Of a DNA stretch of 5,743 nucleotides, positions 1 through 5,743 are shown piece after piece; within the stretch, counting starts at the first letter, position 1, and each line of letters begins with the position of its first letter. The position numbers and the translations under genes were made by a program. This DNA is from Polynucleobacter meluiroseus. Lineage in GTDB: Bacteria; Bacteroidota; Bacteroidia; Flavobacteriales_D; Crocinitomicaceae. The stretch covers positions 1 through 5,743 of the forward strand of contig CALQBB020000073.1 of NCBI GenBank assembly GCA_943328715.2, in the 5' to 3' direction. The notes below the pieces were generated by a model. It had not been told where the DNA came from and did no database searches. It worked only from the letters and a program-made list of their open reading frames with translations.

Positions 1-561
1 AGCAATTTTCTTCGCTTCAAGAACTGTTTCTCCAATGCTTGCATTTCTACTTTTTCCTCTTGCAAGTGGAATTGTACAGAAGGTGCAAAAATAGTCACAG
101 CCATCCTGTACCTTTAAAAAGGAACGTGTGCGATCGCCAAAGGAATAGGATGGAACAAACTCTTTGGTTTCTTTGATATTATCGAAGGAAACGATTGTTT
201 CTTCTGTGTTTTGATCAATTTTATCTAGGTGTTCTAGAATGTTGAATTTTTCATTCGCACCCAAAACCATGTTCACTCCATTGATTTTTGCGATTTCAGT
301 CGGTTTCAACTGTGCGTAACATCCAACAATGACAACAAACGAATCTGGATTAATTTTCTTTGCGCGTTTGACTAATTGCTTACATTTCTTGTCTGCGTTT
401 TCAGTAACGGAGCATGTATTGATGACGTAAACATCGGGATGCTCCTCGAATCCAACCTTCGCAAACCCAGCGTCCTCAAACAATCTGGAAATGGTGGAAG
501 TCTCGGAGAAATTTAATTTACATCCAAGCGTATAAAATGCGACTTTTTTGAATTGATTCAT
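1..561 (-). CDS. mtaB: tRNA (t6A37) methylthiotransferase MtaB, N-terminal part (cut by window edge)
   Basis: This is a radical-SAM methylthiotransferase of the MiaB/MtaB/RimO superfamily. MtaB adds a methylthio group to t6A at position 37 of ANN-decoding tRNAs, giving ms2t6A, in the cytoplasm. The reading frame starts at the ATG complementary to 559-561 and stays open for 187 codons to the window edge; the family is usually about 430-450 residues, so the rest of the radical-SAM barrel and the TRAM domain lie outside. The N-terminal UPF0004 domain (about residues 5-110) has the three expected cluster cysteines: Cys14 in YTLGCKLN, Cys50 in NTCSVT and Cys81 in VGCYAQ. The radical-SAM CxxxCxxC motif is at Cys155, Cys159 and Cys162 in DGCDYFCTFCTIPLARGKSR. 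The Tyr-Phe-Cys-Thr-Phe version and the PLARGKSR tail fit MtaB better than MiaB (usually CNNMCTYC) or RimO. It is transcribed divergently from lhgO. Separating MtaB from its paralogues is by motif recall, but I consider it secure. Confidence 0.92.
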   Translation of the reverse strand, partial: MNQFKKVAFYTLGCKLNFSETSTISRLFEDAGFAKVGFEEHPDVYVINTCSVTENADKKCKQLVKRAKKINPDSFVVIVGCYAQLKPTEIAKINGVNMVLGANEKFNILEHLDKIDQNTEETIVSFDNIKETKEFVPSYSFGDRTRSFLKVQDGCDYFCTFCTIPLARGKSRNASIGETVLEAKKIA

Positions 562-569
562 TGAGGCCG

Positions 570-600
570 TAAAGTTAAGGACTTATTTTGTGAAAGGAAA
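570..600 (-). promoter_or_regulatory. Possible Bacteroidota-type promoter for mtaB
   Basis: Read on the minus strand, TAACTTTA (570-577) matches seven of eight positions of a TAnnTTTG -7 element, counting the two free positions. TTTC (597-600) lies 19 bp upstream, where a TTTG -33 element would be expected. The -7 element ends 8 bp before the mtaB start codon, which would give a nearly leaderless transcript. Both elements are imperfect, so this is only a candidate. Confidence 0.27.
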
Positions 601-665
601 CCTTCTAAACGTCCTTTCCGTGTTCAAAATGTGAATTCGATGAGATGATGCGTTCGTTTAATTGC

Positions 666-673
666 TAATTTTG
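666..673 (+). promoter_or_regulatory. Candidate -7 promoter element of lhgO
   Basis: TAATTTTG is a full match to the Bacteroidota -7 consensus TAnnTTTG and ends 15 bp before the ATG at 689. No clear TTG -33 element is seen at the usual 17-23 bp upstream distance, which lowers confidence. If it is real, transcription starts near 680, so the upstream in-frame TTG at 662 could not be the start codon and the ATG at 689 is favoured. Confidence 0.45.
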
Positions 674-688
674 CTCAAAATAAAAAGA

Positions 689-1900
689 ATGAAATTCGAT
701 ATAGCAGTTATTGGTGGTGGAATTGTAGGCGCAGCAACTTTTTACAAGTTGCAAGTCAAGTACCCAAATTTAAAAATTGCTCTTTTTGAAAAAGAAGCAC
801 TTTTAGCAGATCATCAAACTGGACATAACTCTGGAGTGATTCACTCAGGACTTTATTACAAGCCGGGATCATTGAAAGCGCGAAATTGCATTCAGGGACG
901 TCACGAACTAGTGGCATTTGCGAAGGAACATGGAATCAATCATGATGTCTGTGGGAAAGTAGTAGTCGCTACCGATGCGAGCGAACTTCCGAATATGGAC
1001 CGTATTTTTAAAACGGGACTCGAAAATAAAATTGAAGGAATTGAAATGATCAATGCGGATCAAGTCCGTGAAATAGAACCACACGTTAAATCCATCGGAG
1101 GTATCTGGGTTCCATGCACAGGAATCATTGACTTCCGTGGAGCAACAGCCAAAATGGTGGAGATTGCCCTATCCATGCAGGAAGGAAGCAAGCTTTTCCT
1201 GGAGACCGAGGTGATTTCCATCGATAAAGGAGAAGAAAATTCAACGATTCACACATCTAAAGGAGCTTACGAAGCAGAGTACTTGGTTTTTTGTGCGGGA
1301 TTACAGGCGGATCGTTTAGCGAGAAAAGATGGGGTGAATTTAAAAGAGCAAGTCGTTGGATTTAGAGGAGATTATTACGAACTGACTCCAGAAGCAAAAC
1401 ACAAGGTGAAAAACTTAATTTATCCTGTGCCAAATCCTGATTTTCCATTCTTGGGTGTGCACTTCACACGCATGACAGATGGAGAAGTTGAATGTGGTCC
1501 AAATGCCGTATTTACGTTTAAACGTGAGGGATATGGTAAAACAGATTTCTCGTTGAAAGATACCTATGATGCCTTAACCTACGGTGGAACATGGAAGTTG
1601 TTTTTCAACAACATGAGTTTCGGAATCAACGAATACCGAAGAGCTTTCTCGAAAAAATTATTCCTCAAAACCTTGCAGCGAATGATTCCAGATTTGACGA
1701 TGGACGATATTCATCCGGGAAGATCGGGAGTTCGTGCCTTGTTATTAGCGGAGGACGGTGATACCAGAGATGATTTCAGAATCGAATACCACGGAAAATC
1801 CATTCACGTGTTGAATGCGCCATCTCCTGCTGCTACGGCTTCACTTGCTATCGGACAATACATCGCTGACGAAGCGGAAAAACAATTTAACTTGAAATAG
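689..1900 (+). CDS. lhgO: L-2-hydroxyglutarate oxidase (FAD-dependent, DAO family)
   Basis: It oxidises L-2-hydroxyglutarate to 2-oxoglutarate using FAD; in characterised bacterial homologues (LhgO/YgaF) electrons go to the respiratory chain at the membrane. The role is removal of a dead-end product of dehydrogenase side activity, or catabolism where a glutarate pathway exists; no such pathway genes are seen here. The 403-residue product matches the usual family length of about 400. An N-terminal Rossmann dinucleotide motif, Gly9-x-Gly11-x-x-Gly14, follows strand DIAVIG, with Glu34 at the end of the second strand as expected for FAD ribose binding. The family signature HQTGHNSGVIHSGLYY is at 42-57. 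Near the C terminus are HPGRSGVRA (342-350) and HVLNAPSPAATASLAIG, with Asn376, both typical of LhgO. The frame also opens at a TTG at 662, but that start puts nine non-homologous residues before the FAD fold and overlaps the likely promoter, so I chose ATG 689. No Shine-Dalgarno sequence is seen; an A-rich stretch precedes the ATG, as is usual in Bacteroidota. The stop codon lies 10 bp from that of the convergent neighbour. Confidence 0.92.
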   Translation: MKFDIAVIGGGIVGAATFYKLQVKYPNLKIALFEKEALLADHQTGHNSGVIHSGLYYKPGSLKARNCIQGRHELVAFAKEHGINHDVCGKVVVATDASELPNMDRIFKTGLENKIEGIEMINADQVREIEPHVKSIGGIWVPCTGIIDFRGATAKMVEIALSMQEGSKLFLETEVISIDKGEENSTIHTSKGAYEAEYLVFCAGLQADRLARKDGVNLKEQVVGFRGDYYELTPEAKHKVKNLIYPVPNPDFPFLGVHFTRMTDGEVECGPNAVFTFKREGYGKTDFSLKDTYDALTYGGTWKLFFNNMSFGINEYRRAFSKKLFLKTLQRMIPDLTMDDIHPGRSGVRALLLAEDGDTRDDFRIEYHGKSIHVLNAPSPAATASLAIGQYIADEAEKQFNLK

Positions 1901-1910
1901 TCCCTAGGAC

Positions 1911-2528
1911 TTATTGCCTCGTTAATTTTCCTTCTTTCCAATCTTGGATTAGTTTCGCCCAAGAGTATGGATTCAATAAATTATTGACCGGAAGTTGTCC
2001 GTTTGTGTACAGACGAGTATTTCTCATGTTATAAGCGTTTCCAGACGCTAACGAAGCATCGGATTCTAATCGTGCAGCAACAAAAGCAAGTGATTCACCC
2101 GATAATTCTTTTTGAGCACGACGAACGTCGTCCTCGTAAGGAGTCATGTTGACAAAATAGTCAGCAAATTGAGAGCGGGTAGGCCATGGGTGAACAACCA
2201 CTGTTGGAAGTACCAAGGTGTCGCGAACCAACATGTGAATAATGCTGTAACGGTTTTCTTTTAAGGTATCAGGAACAATATACGGTGAGGTTTGAAATCC
2301 ATCACGCGAGAAAAATACCGTGTCTCCGGGTTGTGTGACCAACGTGAAAAAACCATAGAAATCGGAAACAACCCCTTTTTTCAAGGAACGATTGTAAGCA
2401 GTTGAATAGGGAAGTGGAATGGCTTCCTCTGTTACAACAACACCGGACAATTGAATTAATTGGGTATTTTTTTGTCCAAATGCGGTTAAGCTAAGTCCAA
2501 GAAATATCAGATAAGTTAAAGTCTTCAT
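1911..2528 (-). CDS. Exported protein with carboxypeptidase-type regulatory-like beta domain, function unknown
   Basis: This 205-residue protein has a clear N-terminal signal peptide: Lys2, then a hydrophobic stretch from about 4 to 17, with likely cleavage after Gly18 (AFG/Q). There is no lipobox cysteine, so it should be periplasmic or surface-exposed rather than a lipoprotein. Residues about 28-100 fit the CarboxypepD_reg-like (PF13715-type) beta sandwich: LSGVVVTEE at the first strand, PLPYSTAYN, then the hallmark GVVSDFYGFFTL (52-63), PGDTVFFS (67-74) and a DGF turn. In this phylum such domains often sit at the N terminus of TonB-dependent receptors, but here no plug or barrel follows. 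A C-terminal part of about 100 residues begins near DTLVLPTVVVHPWPTR, is partly helical (YEDDVRRAQKELSGE) and has Asn/Tyr-rich and Trp-containing segments near the end. I recall similar stand-alone proteins in Flavobacteriia with the same Pro-Trp-Pro motif, none with a known role. It is a monocistronic-looking gene, divergent from guaB and convergent with lhgO. The domain call is good; function is unknown. Confidence 0.83.
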   Translation of the reverse strand: MKTLTYLIFLGLSLTAFGQKNTQLIQLSGVVVTEEAIPLPYSTAYNRSLKKGVVSDFYGFFTLVTQPGDTVFFSRDGFQTSPYIVPDTLKENRYSIIHMLVRDTLVLPTVVVHPWPTRSQFADYFVNMTPYEDDVRRAQKELSGESLAFVAARLESDASLASGNAYNMRNTRLYTNGQLPVNNLLNPYSWAKLIQDWKEGKLTRQ

Positions 2529-2544
2529 AGGCTTGATTTCTATA

Positions 2545-2552
2545 CAAGGTTA
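2545..2552 (-). promoter_or_regulatory. Weak candidate -7 element for the exported-protein gene
   Basis: On the minus strand TAACCTTG matches TAnnTTTG with one mismatch and lies 16 bp upstream of the start codon. The nearest TTTG on the same strand is only 12 bp further upstream, which is shorter than the usual spacing. It is listed because a promoter for this strand must lie in this spacer if the gene is expressed, and this is the best match I see. Confidence 0.2.
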
Positions 2553-2635
2553 AGTAAAAAGCGTCAAATGCCCATTTATTAGGAATTATTTAACAATTGA
2601 CCGCTGCTAAAACGAATAACCTGCCGATTTATTAC

Positions 2636-2643
2636 TAAATTTG
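2636..2643 (+). promoter_or_regulatory. Candidate -7 promoter element of guaB
   Basis: TAAATTTG is a perfect match to the Bacteroidota TAnnTTTG -7 element, 28 bp before the guaB ATG. That spacing would put the transcription start near 2650 with an A/T-rich leader of roughly 20 nt. The expected -33 TTG at 17-23 bp upstream is not seen; the nearest TTG (2597-2599) is 36 bp away. It probably drives guaB and, by read-through, the parvulin gene. No purine riboswitch could fit in so short a leader. Confidence 0.5.
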
Positions 2644-2671
2644 CAAGAATTTATTACAAAAATAAGTTCAC

Positions 2672-4144
2672 ATGTCTCTCGATAATCTACAAAAAATTTC
2701 TGAAGGATTAACCTACGATGATGTTCTGTTAGCGCCTGCTTATTCAGAAGTATTGCCTCGTGAAGTTACCCTTAAAAGCAAGTTTACACGCAACATTACT
2801 GTAAATACTCCAATTGTTTCAGCTGCGATGGATACCGTAACGGAATCTGAATTAGCGATTGCTATTGCACAACAAGGCGGAATTGGTGTGGTTCATAAAA
2901 ACATGACCATCGAACAACAAGCGATGCAAGTGCGTAAGGTAAAACGTTCGGAAAGTGGAATGATTATCGATCCAATTACTTTGTTAGAGAATGCTCTCGT
3001 TCAAGATGCACTTCAATTGATGAAGGAAAATAGCATAGGTGGAATTCCGGTAGTAAACGAGCAAAAAGTTTTGAAAGGAATTCTGACAAACCGTGACTTG
3101 CGTTTTGAAAAGAACATGTTGAGACCTGTTGCGGAGATTATGACATCTGAAAACATCATTACGACTGGAGAGACGACTGATTTGACAACTGCAGAGGTTA
3201 TATTACAGCAAAATAGAATTGAAAAGTTACCTGTCGTTGATGAAAATAATCGCTTGATTGGACTGATCACTTACCGTGATATTATAAAAGTAAAAGAACA
3301 TCCATATTCTTGCAAGGATTCCTTAGGTAGGTTGCGTGTAGCAGCAGCAGTTGGAGTGACACATGACACCATGGAGCGTGTGACCGCGTTGGTTGAAGCA
3401 GGAGTGGATGCCATTGTCATTGATACGGCACATGGACATACCAAAGGTGTAGTCGAACAATTGAAAAGTGTGAAAGCGAAATTTCCGAATTTGGATGTTG
3501 TCGTTGGTAACATTGCCACTGCAGAAGCAGCGAAATATTTAGTAGAAGCAGGAGCGGATGCGGTGAAAGTAGGAATTGGCCCTGGTTCCATTTGTACCAC
3601 GCGTGTGATCGCTGGTGTCGGAGTTCCACAGTTAACTGCGGTAAATGAAGTAGCGCAAGCGATTGCCGGTACAGGCGTTCCAGTGATTGCAGATGGTGGA
3701 ATTCGTTACACGGGTGATATCGTGAAAGCGATTGCAGCTGGAGCAGATATCGTTATGTTGGGTTCCATGTTTGCTGGAGTAGAAGAATCTCCAGGTGAAA
3801 CAATCATCTTCGAAGGAAGAAAATTCAAGTCCTACCGTGGAATGGGTTCTATCGAAGCCATGCAAAAAGGATCAAAAGACCGCTATTTCCAAGATGCGGA
3901 AGATGATATTAAGAAATTAGTACCAGAAGGAATTTCAGGACGTGTGCCATACCGGGGAAAATTAATTGAAGTGATGTTCCAAATCATTGGTGGACTTCGT
4001 GCTGGAATGGGATATTGCGGTGCTCCGACGATTTCAAAGTTACAAGGAGCTAGGTTTGTTCGTATTACTTCTGCAGGAGTGCGAGAATCGCATCCACATG
4101 ATGTAACAATCACGAGAGAAGCACCAAATTATAGTATCAAATAA
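2672..4144 (+). CDS. guaB: Inosine-5'-monophosphate dehydrogenase
   Basis: IMPDH catalyses IMP + NAD+ + H2O to XMP + NADH, the committed step from IMP to guanine nucleotides, in the cytoplasm as a tetramer. The 490-residue product is full length for a bacterial enzyme. The (beta/alpha)8 barrel is split by a CBS pair. The first barrel part carries [11 protein letters not shown] and [17 protein letters not shown]1 covers about residues 97-147 and CBS2 about 153-213; these commonly bind adenine or guanine nucleotides and tune activity. The barrel resumes with [12 protein letters not shown] (NAD site) and the catalytic loop [11 protein letters not shown], whose Cys308 forms the covalent XMP intermediate. 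Asp341 in [11 protein letters not shown] contacts the IMP ribose, and YRGMGS with the mobile-flap Arg404-Tyr405 (KGSKDRYFQ) completes the active site, so all key residues are present. The ATG at 2672 gives the standard N terminus. Several antisense open frames inside it are composition shadows. The next gene starts 54 bp downstream on the same strand. Confidence 0.98.
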   Translation: MSLDNLQKISEGLTYDDVLLAPAYSEVLPREVTLKSKFTRNITVNTPIVSAAMDTVTESELAIAIAQQGGIGVVHKNMTIEQQAMQVRKVKRSESGMIIDPITLLENALVQDALQLMKENSIGGIPVVNEQKVLKGILTNRDLRFEKNMLRPVAEIMTSENIITTGETTDLTTAEVILQQNRIEKLPVVDENNRLIGLITYRDIIKVKEHPYSCKDSLGRLRVAAAVGVTHDTMERVTALVEAGVDAIVIDTAHGHTKGVVEQLKSVKAKFPNLDVVVGNIATAEAAKYLVEAGADAVKVGIGPGSICTTRVIAGVGVPQLTAVNEVAQAIAGTGVPVIADGGIRYTGDIVKAIAAGADIVMLGSMFAGVEESPGETIIFEGRKFKSYRGMGSIEAMQKGSKDRYFQDAEDDIKKLVPEGISGRVPYRGKLIEVMFQIIGGLRAGMGYCGAPTISKLQGARFVRITSAGVRESHPHDVTITREAPNYSIK

Positions 4145-4198
4145 ATGAGCGAAATTTACGTTCGCAACATGTAACAGAATTAAAATAACTAAGTAGTA

Positions 4199-5743
4199 AT
4201 GAAGAAAATTATCGTTTTAATCTTAATCTTCACAGGTATTCAAGGAGCAATCGCTCAAAAAGATCCTGTAGTAATGGAAATCGATGGGAAACCAGTCACT
4301 AAAAGTGAGTTTTTACAGATTTATTTGAAAAATAATCCATCACCTAAGTTTGATCAAGCATCTTTGGATGAATACGTCGAGATGTTTACCAAATTTAAAT
4401 TGAAGGTAGCAGAAGCAGAGAAATTGGGATATGACACCATTCCAAAATTGAAAAAAGAATTGGATGGTTACCGTAAACAATTGGCTTTGCCCTATTTGAT
4501 TGATTCAGTTGAGAATCAAGCAATGGTTGCTCAAGCATACGATCGTATTAAAAACGAAGTGCGTGCTTCACACATGTTGATTCGTGTGGATGCAAATGCG
4601 AGTCCAAAGGATACGCTCATTGCCTACAATAAAATTATGGCGCTTAAAGCGCGCATTGAAAAAGGAGAAGATTTTGCTTCCGTCGCGAAAATGAAAAATG
4701 GTTCTGAGGATCCATCTGCTGCGTCAAACGGTGGTGACTTAGGTTATTTTACGGCTTTCCAGATGGTGTATCCATTTGAGGAAAAAGCGTTTACGACTCC
4801 AGTTGGTCAAGTGTCTGACCCATTCCGTACACGTTATGGATACCACATTGTGAAAGTGACAGATAAACGTCCATCCCGTGGAACCATTCGTGTTGCGCAC
4901 ATTATGGTGTCGACAGGAAAGGACGCAACGACTGAAGCAAAAGGAAATGCAGAGAAAAAAATCAATGAGATTTACGATAAATTAGTAGCAGGAGAAAAAT
5001 GGGAAACACTTGTTTCCTTGCATTCTGATGATGCGAATTCCGTGAAAAAAAATGGCGAACTTCCAGCATTCGGTTCCGGAACAACTCAACGCATGGTTCC
5101 TGCTTTTGAAGATGCAGCATTTGCCTTGAAAGAAGTTGGTCAGTACAGTAAGCCAGTTAAAACTGATTTTGGTTACCACATCATCAAATTGGTAGAGTGG
5201 AAAGAGGTTTCTTCTTTCGAGAGTATGAAAAAGGAATTGCAGACGAAAGTAAACAAAGACGAGCGCTCGAAAAAAACACAAGATGCATTTGTATCCAAAT
5301 TGAAAGCGAACTACAACTATGCATACAAAGGCAATAAAAACTTAAAATGGTTCAATGATAATTTGGATTCCACATATTACCTTGGTAAATGGAGTGCAGA
5401 TGGAAAGTTAAAATCAAATAAAGTGCTTTTCGAATTAAATGGAGAAACTGCGGATTTCACACAACAAGCATTTGCTCAATACCTTGAGAAGAATTACCGT
5501 GGATTGAAACGCGATGAAAATAAGGTCGTGATTGCAAAACAATATAAAAGCTGGGAGAAAGCAGCGATTTTGCAATACGAAGAATCTGTTTTGCCAACGA
5601 AATATCCAGAATATAAAGCGTTATTGAAAGAATACCATGATGGAATTATCTTGTATGAAATCATGCAGGACCGCGTATGGAACAAAGCGGTGAAAGATAC
5701 GGCTGGACTTCGCGCATATTTCTCAGCGAATCAATCCAAATAC
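4199..5743 (+). CDS. Periplasmic SurA-like peptidyl-prolyl cis-trans isomerase with two parvulin domains (C terminus beyond window)
   Basis: This is a folding factor for exported proteins: parvulin (PpiC/rotamase) domains isomerise Xaa-Pro bonds, and SurA-like members escort outer-membrane proteins. 515 codons are visible with no stop before the window edge. Residues 1-19 form a signal peptide with likely cleavage at AIA/Q. Residues about 22-120 are a mostly helical, Lys/Glu-rich SurA-N-like segment (VVMEIDGKPVTKSEF at its start). Parvulin domain 1 spans about 121-221: VRASHMLIRVD with His125, the NGGDLGYF loop (177-184), PFEEKAF and the closing YGYHIVKV. Parvulin domain 2 spans about 230-330: IRVAHIMVS with His234, a changed loop NGELPAFGSG (285-294), PAFEDAAFAL and FGYHIIKL. 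The remaining 180 or so residues are Lys-rich, with mixed helix and strand and no recognised domain. Domain order and export suggest a SurA-type chaperone, but it is not orthologous enough by eye to be named surA. It lies 54 bp after guaB with no promoter seen between them, so co-transcription is likely. Confidence 0.9.
   Translation, partial: MKKIIVLILIFTGIQGAIAQKDPVVMEIDGKPVTKSEFLQIYLKNNPSPKFDQASLDEYVEMFTKFKLKVAEAEKLGYDTIPKLKKELDGYRKQLALPYLIDSVENQAMVAQAYDRIKNEVRASHMLIRVDANASPKDTLIAYNKIMALKARIEKGEDFASVAKMKNGSEDPSAASNGGDLGYFTAFQMVYPFEEKAFTTPVGQVSDPFRTRYGYHIVKVTDKRPSRGTIRVAHIMVSTGKDATTEAKGNAEKKINEIYDKLVAGEKWETLVSLHSDDANSVKKNGELPAFGSGTTQRMVPAFEDAAFALKEVGQYSKPVKTDFGYHIIKLVEWKEVSSFESMKKELQTKVNKDERSKKTQDAFVSKLKANYNYAYKGNKNLKWFNDNLDSTYYLGKWSADGKLKSNKVLFELNGETADFTQQAFAQYLEKNYRGLKRDENKVVIAKQYKSWEKAAILQYEESVLPTKYPEYKALLKEYHDGIILYEIMQDRVWNKAVKDTAGLRAYFSANQSKY

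Noticed and set aside
662..688. TTG start extending lhgO by nine residues
   Set aside because: The added residues are not part of the FAD fold, a likely -7 element lies within them, and ATG 689 gives the usual family N terminus.
2529..2671. Purine riboswitch or structured leader before guaB
   Set aside because: The candidate -7 element leaves a leader of only about 20 nt, and no paired helices with the loop sequences of a guanine aptamer are visible in the spacer.
3013..4113. Five antisense open frames (about 70-109 codons) lying across guaB
   Set aside because: They sit opposite a full-length conserved guaB, overlap or tile one another, have odd compositions (Cys, Thr and Phe runs) and lack any recognisable domain or promoter. 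They are shadows of guaB codon usage.
4149..4165. Hairpin GCGAA/TTCGC after guaB as an intrinsic terminator
   Set aside because: The stem is only 5 bp with a 7-base loop and is followed by AACATG rather than a T tract.
4982..5685. Two antisense open frames (99 and 63 codons) inside the parvulin gene
   Set aside because: They are opposite a continuous, domain-bearing frame, rich in Phe and Cys, and without motifs. They look like shadows.
1..5743. Mobile elements, CRISPR repeats, tRNA or rRNA genes, toxin-antitoxin or defence modules
   Set aside because: I found no repeated units, transposase or integrase motifs, tRNA-like cloverleafs or defence domains. Genes fill nearly the whole window and spacers are all under 150 bp.

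Overview
The window looks like ordinary chromosomal DNA from a member of the Bacteroidota, probably a flavobacterium-like lineage (order Flavobacteriales). The evidence is AT-rich intergenic DNA, start codons without clear Shine-Dalgarno sequences, several matches to the Bacteroidota -7 promoter element TAnnTTTG, and a secreted protein with a carboxypeptidase-type regulatory beta domain of the kind common in this phylum. The genus cannot be fixed from these data.

Layout from left to right. Positions 1-561 (minus) hold the N-terminal 187 codons of the tRNA methylthiotransferase gene mtaB, cut by the window edge. A divergent spacer of about 127 bp leads to lhgO (689-1900, plus), an FAD-dependent L-2-hydroxyglutarate oxidase. 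It converges, with only 10 bp between stop codons, on a 205-residue secreted protein of unknown function with a CarboxypepD_reg-like domain (1911-2528, minus). A second divergent spacer (2529-2671) carries a good -7 element for guaB, IMP dehydrogenase (2672-4144, plus). After 54 bp comes a periplasmic peptidyl-prolyl isomerase with two parvulin domains (4199 to the window end, plus; 515 codons visible, C terminus missing).

The genes do not form one pathway. They are a tRNA-modification enzyme, a metabolite-repair or catabolic oxidase, an exported protein of unknown role, the branch-point enzyme of GMP synthesis and an envelope chaperone. guaB and the parvulin gene are in the same direction and closely spaced, with no convincing terminator or promoter between them, so they are probably co-transcribed.

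No mobile element, CRISPR array, rRNA, tRNA, phage gene, toxin-antitoxin pair or defence locus is visible, and I found no sign of a new system. The most interesting items are the orphan exported beta-domain protein, the guaB-parvulin linkage with a 9-codon ORF abutting the guaB stop, and the unequal loop sequences of the two parvulin domains.
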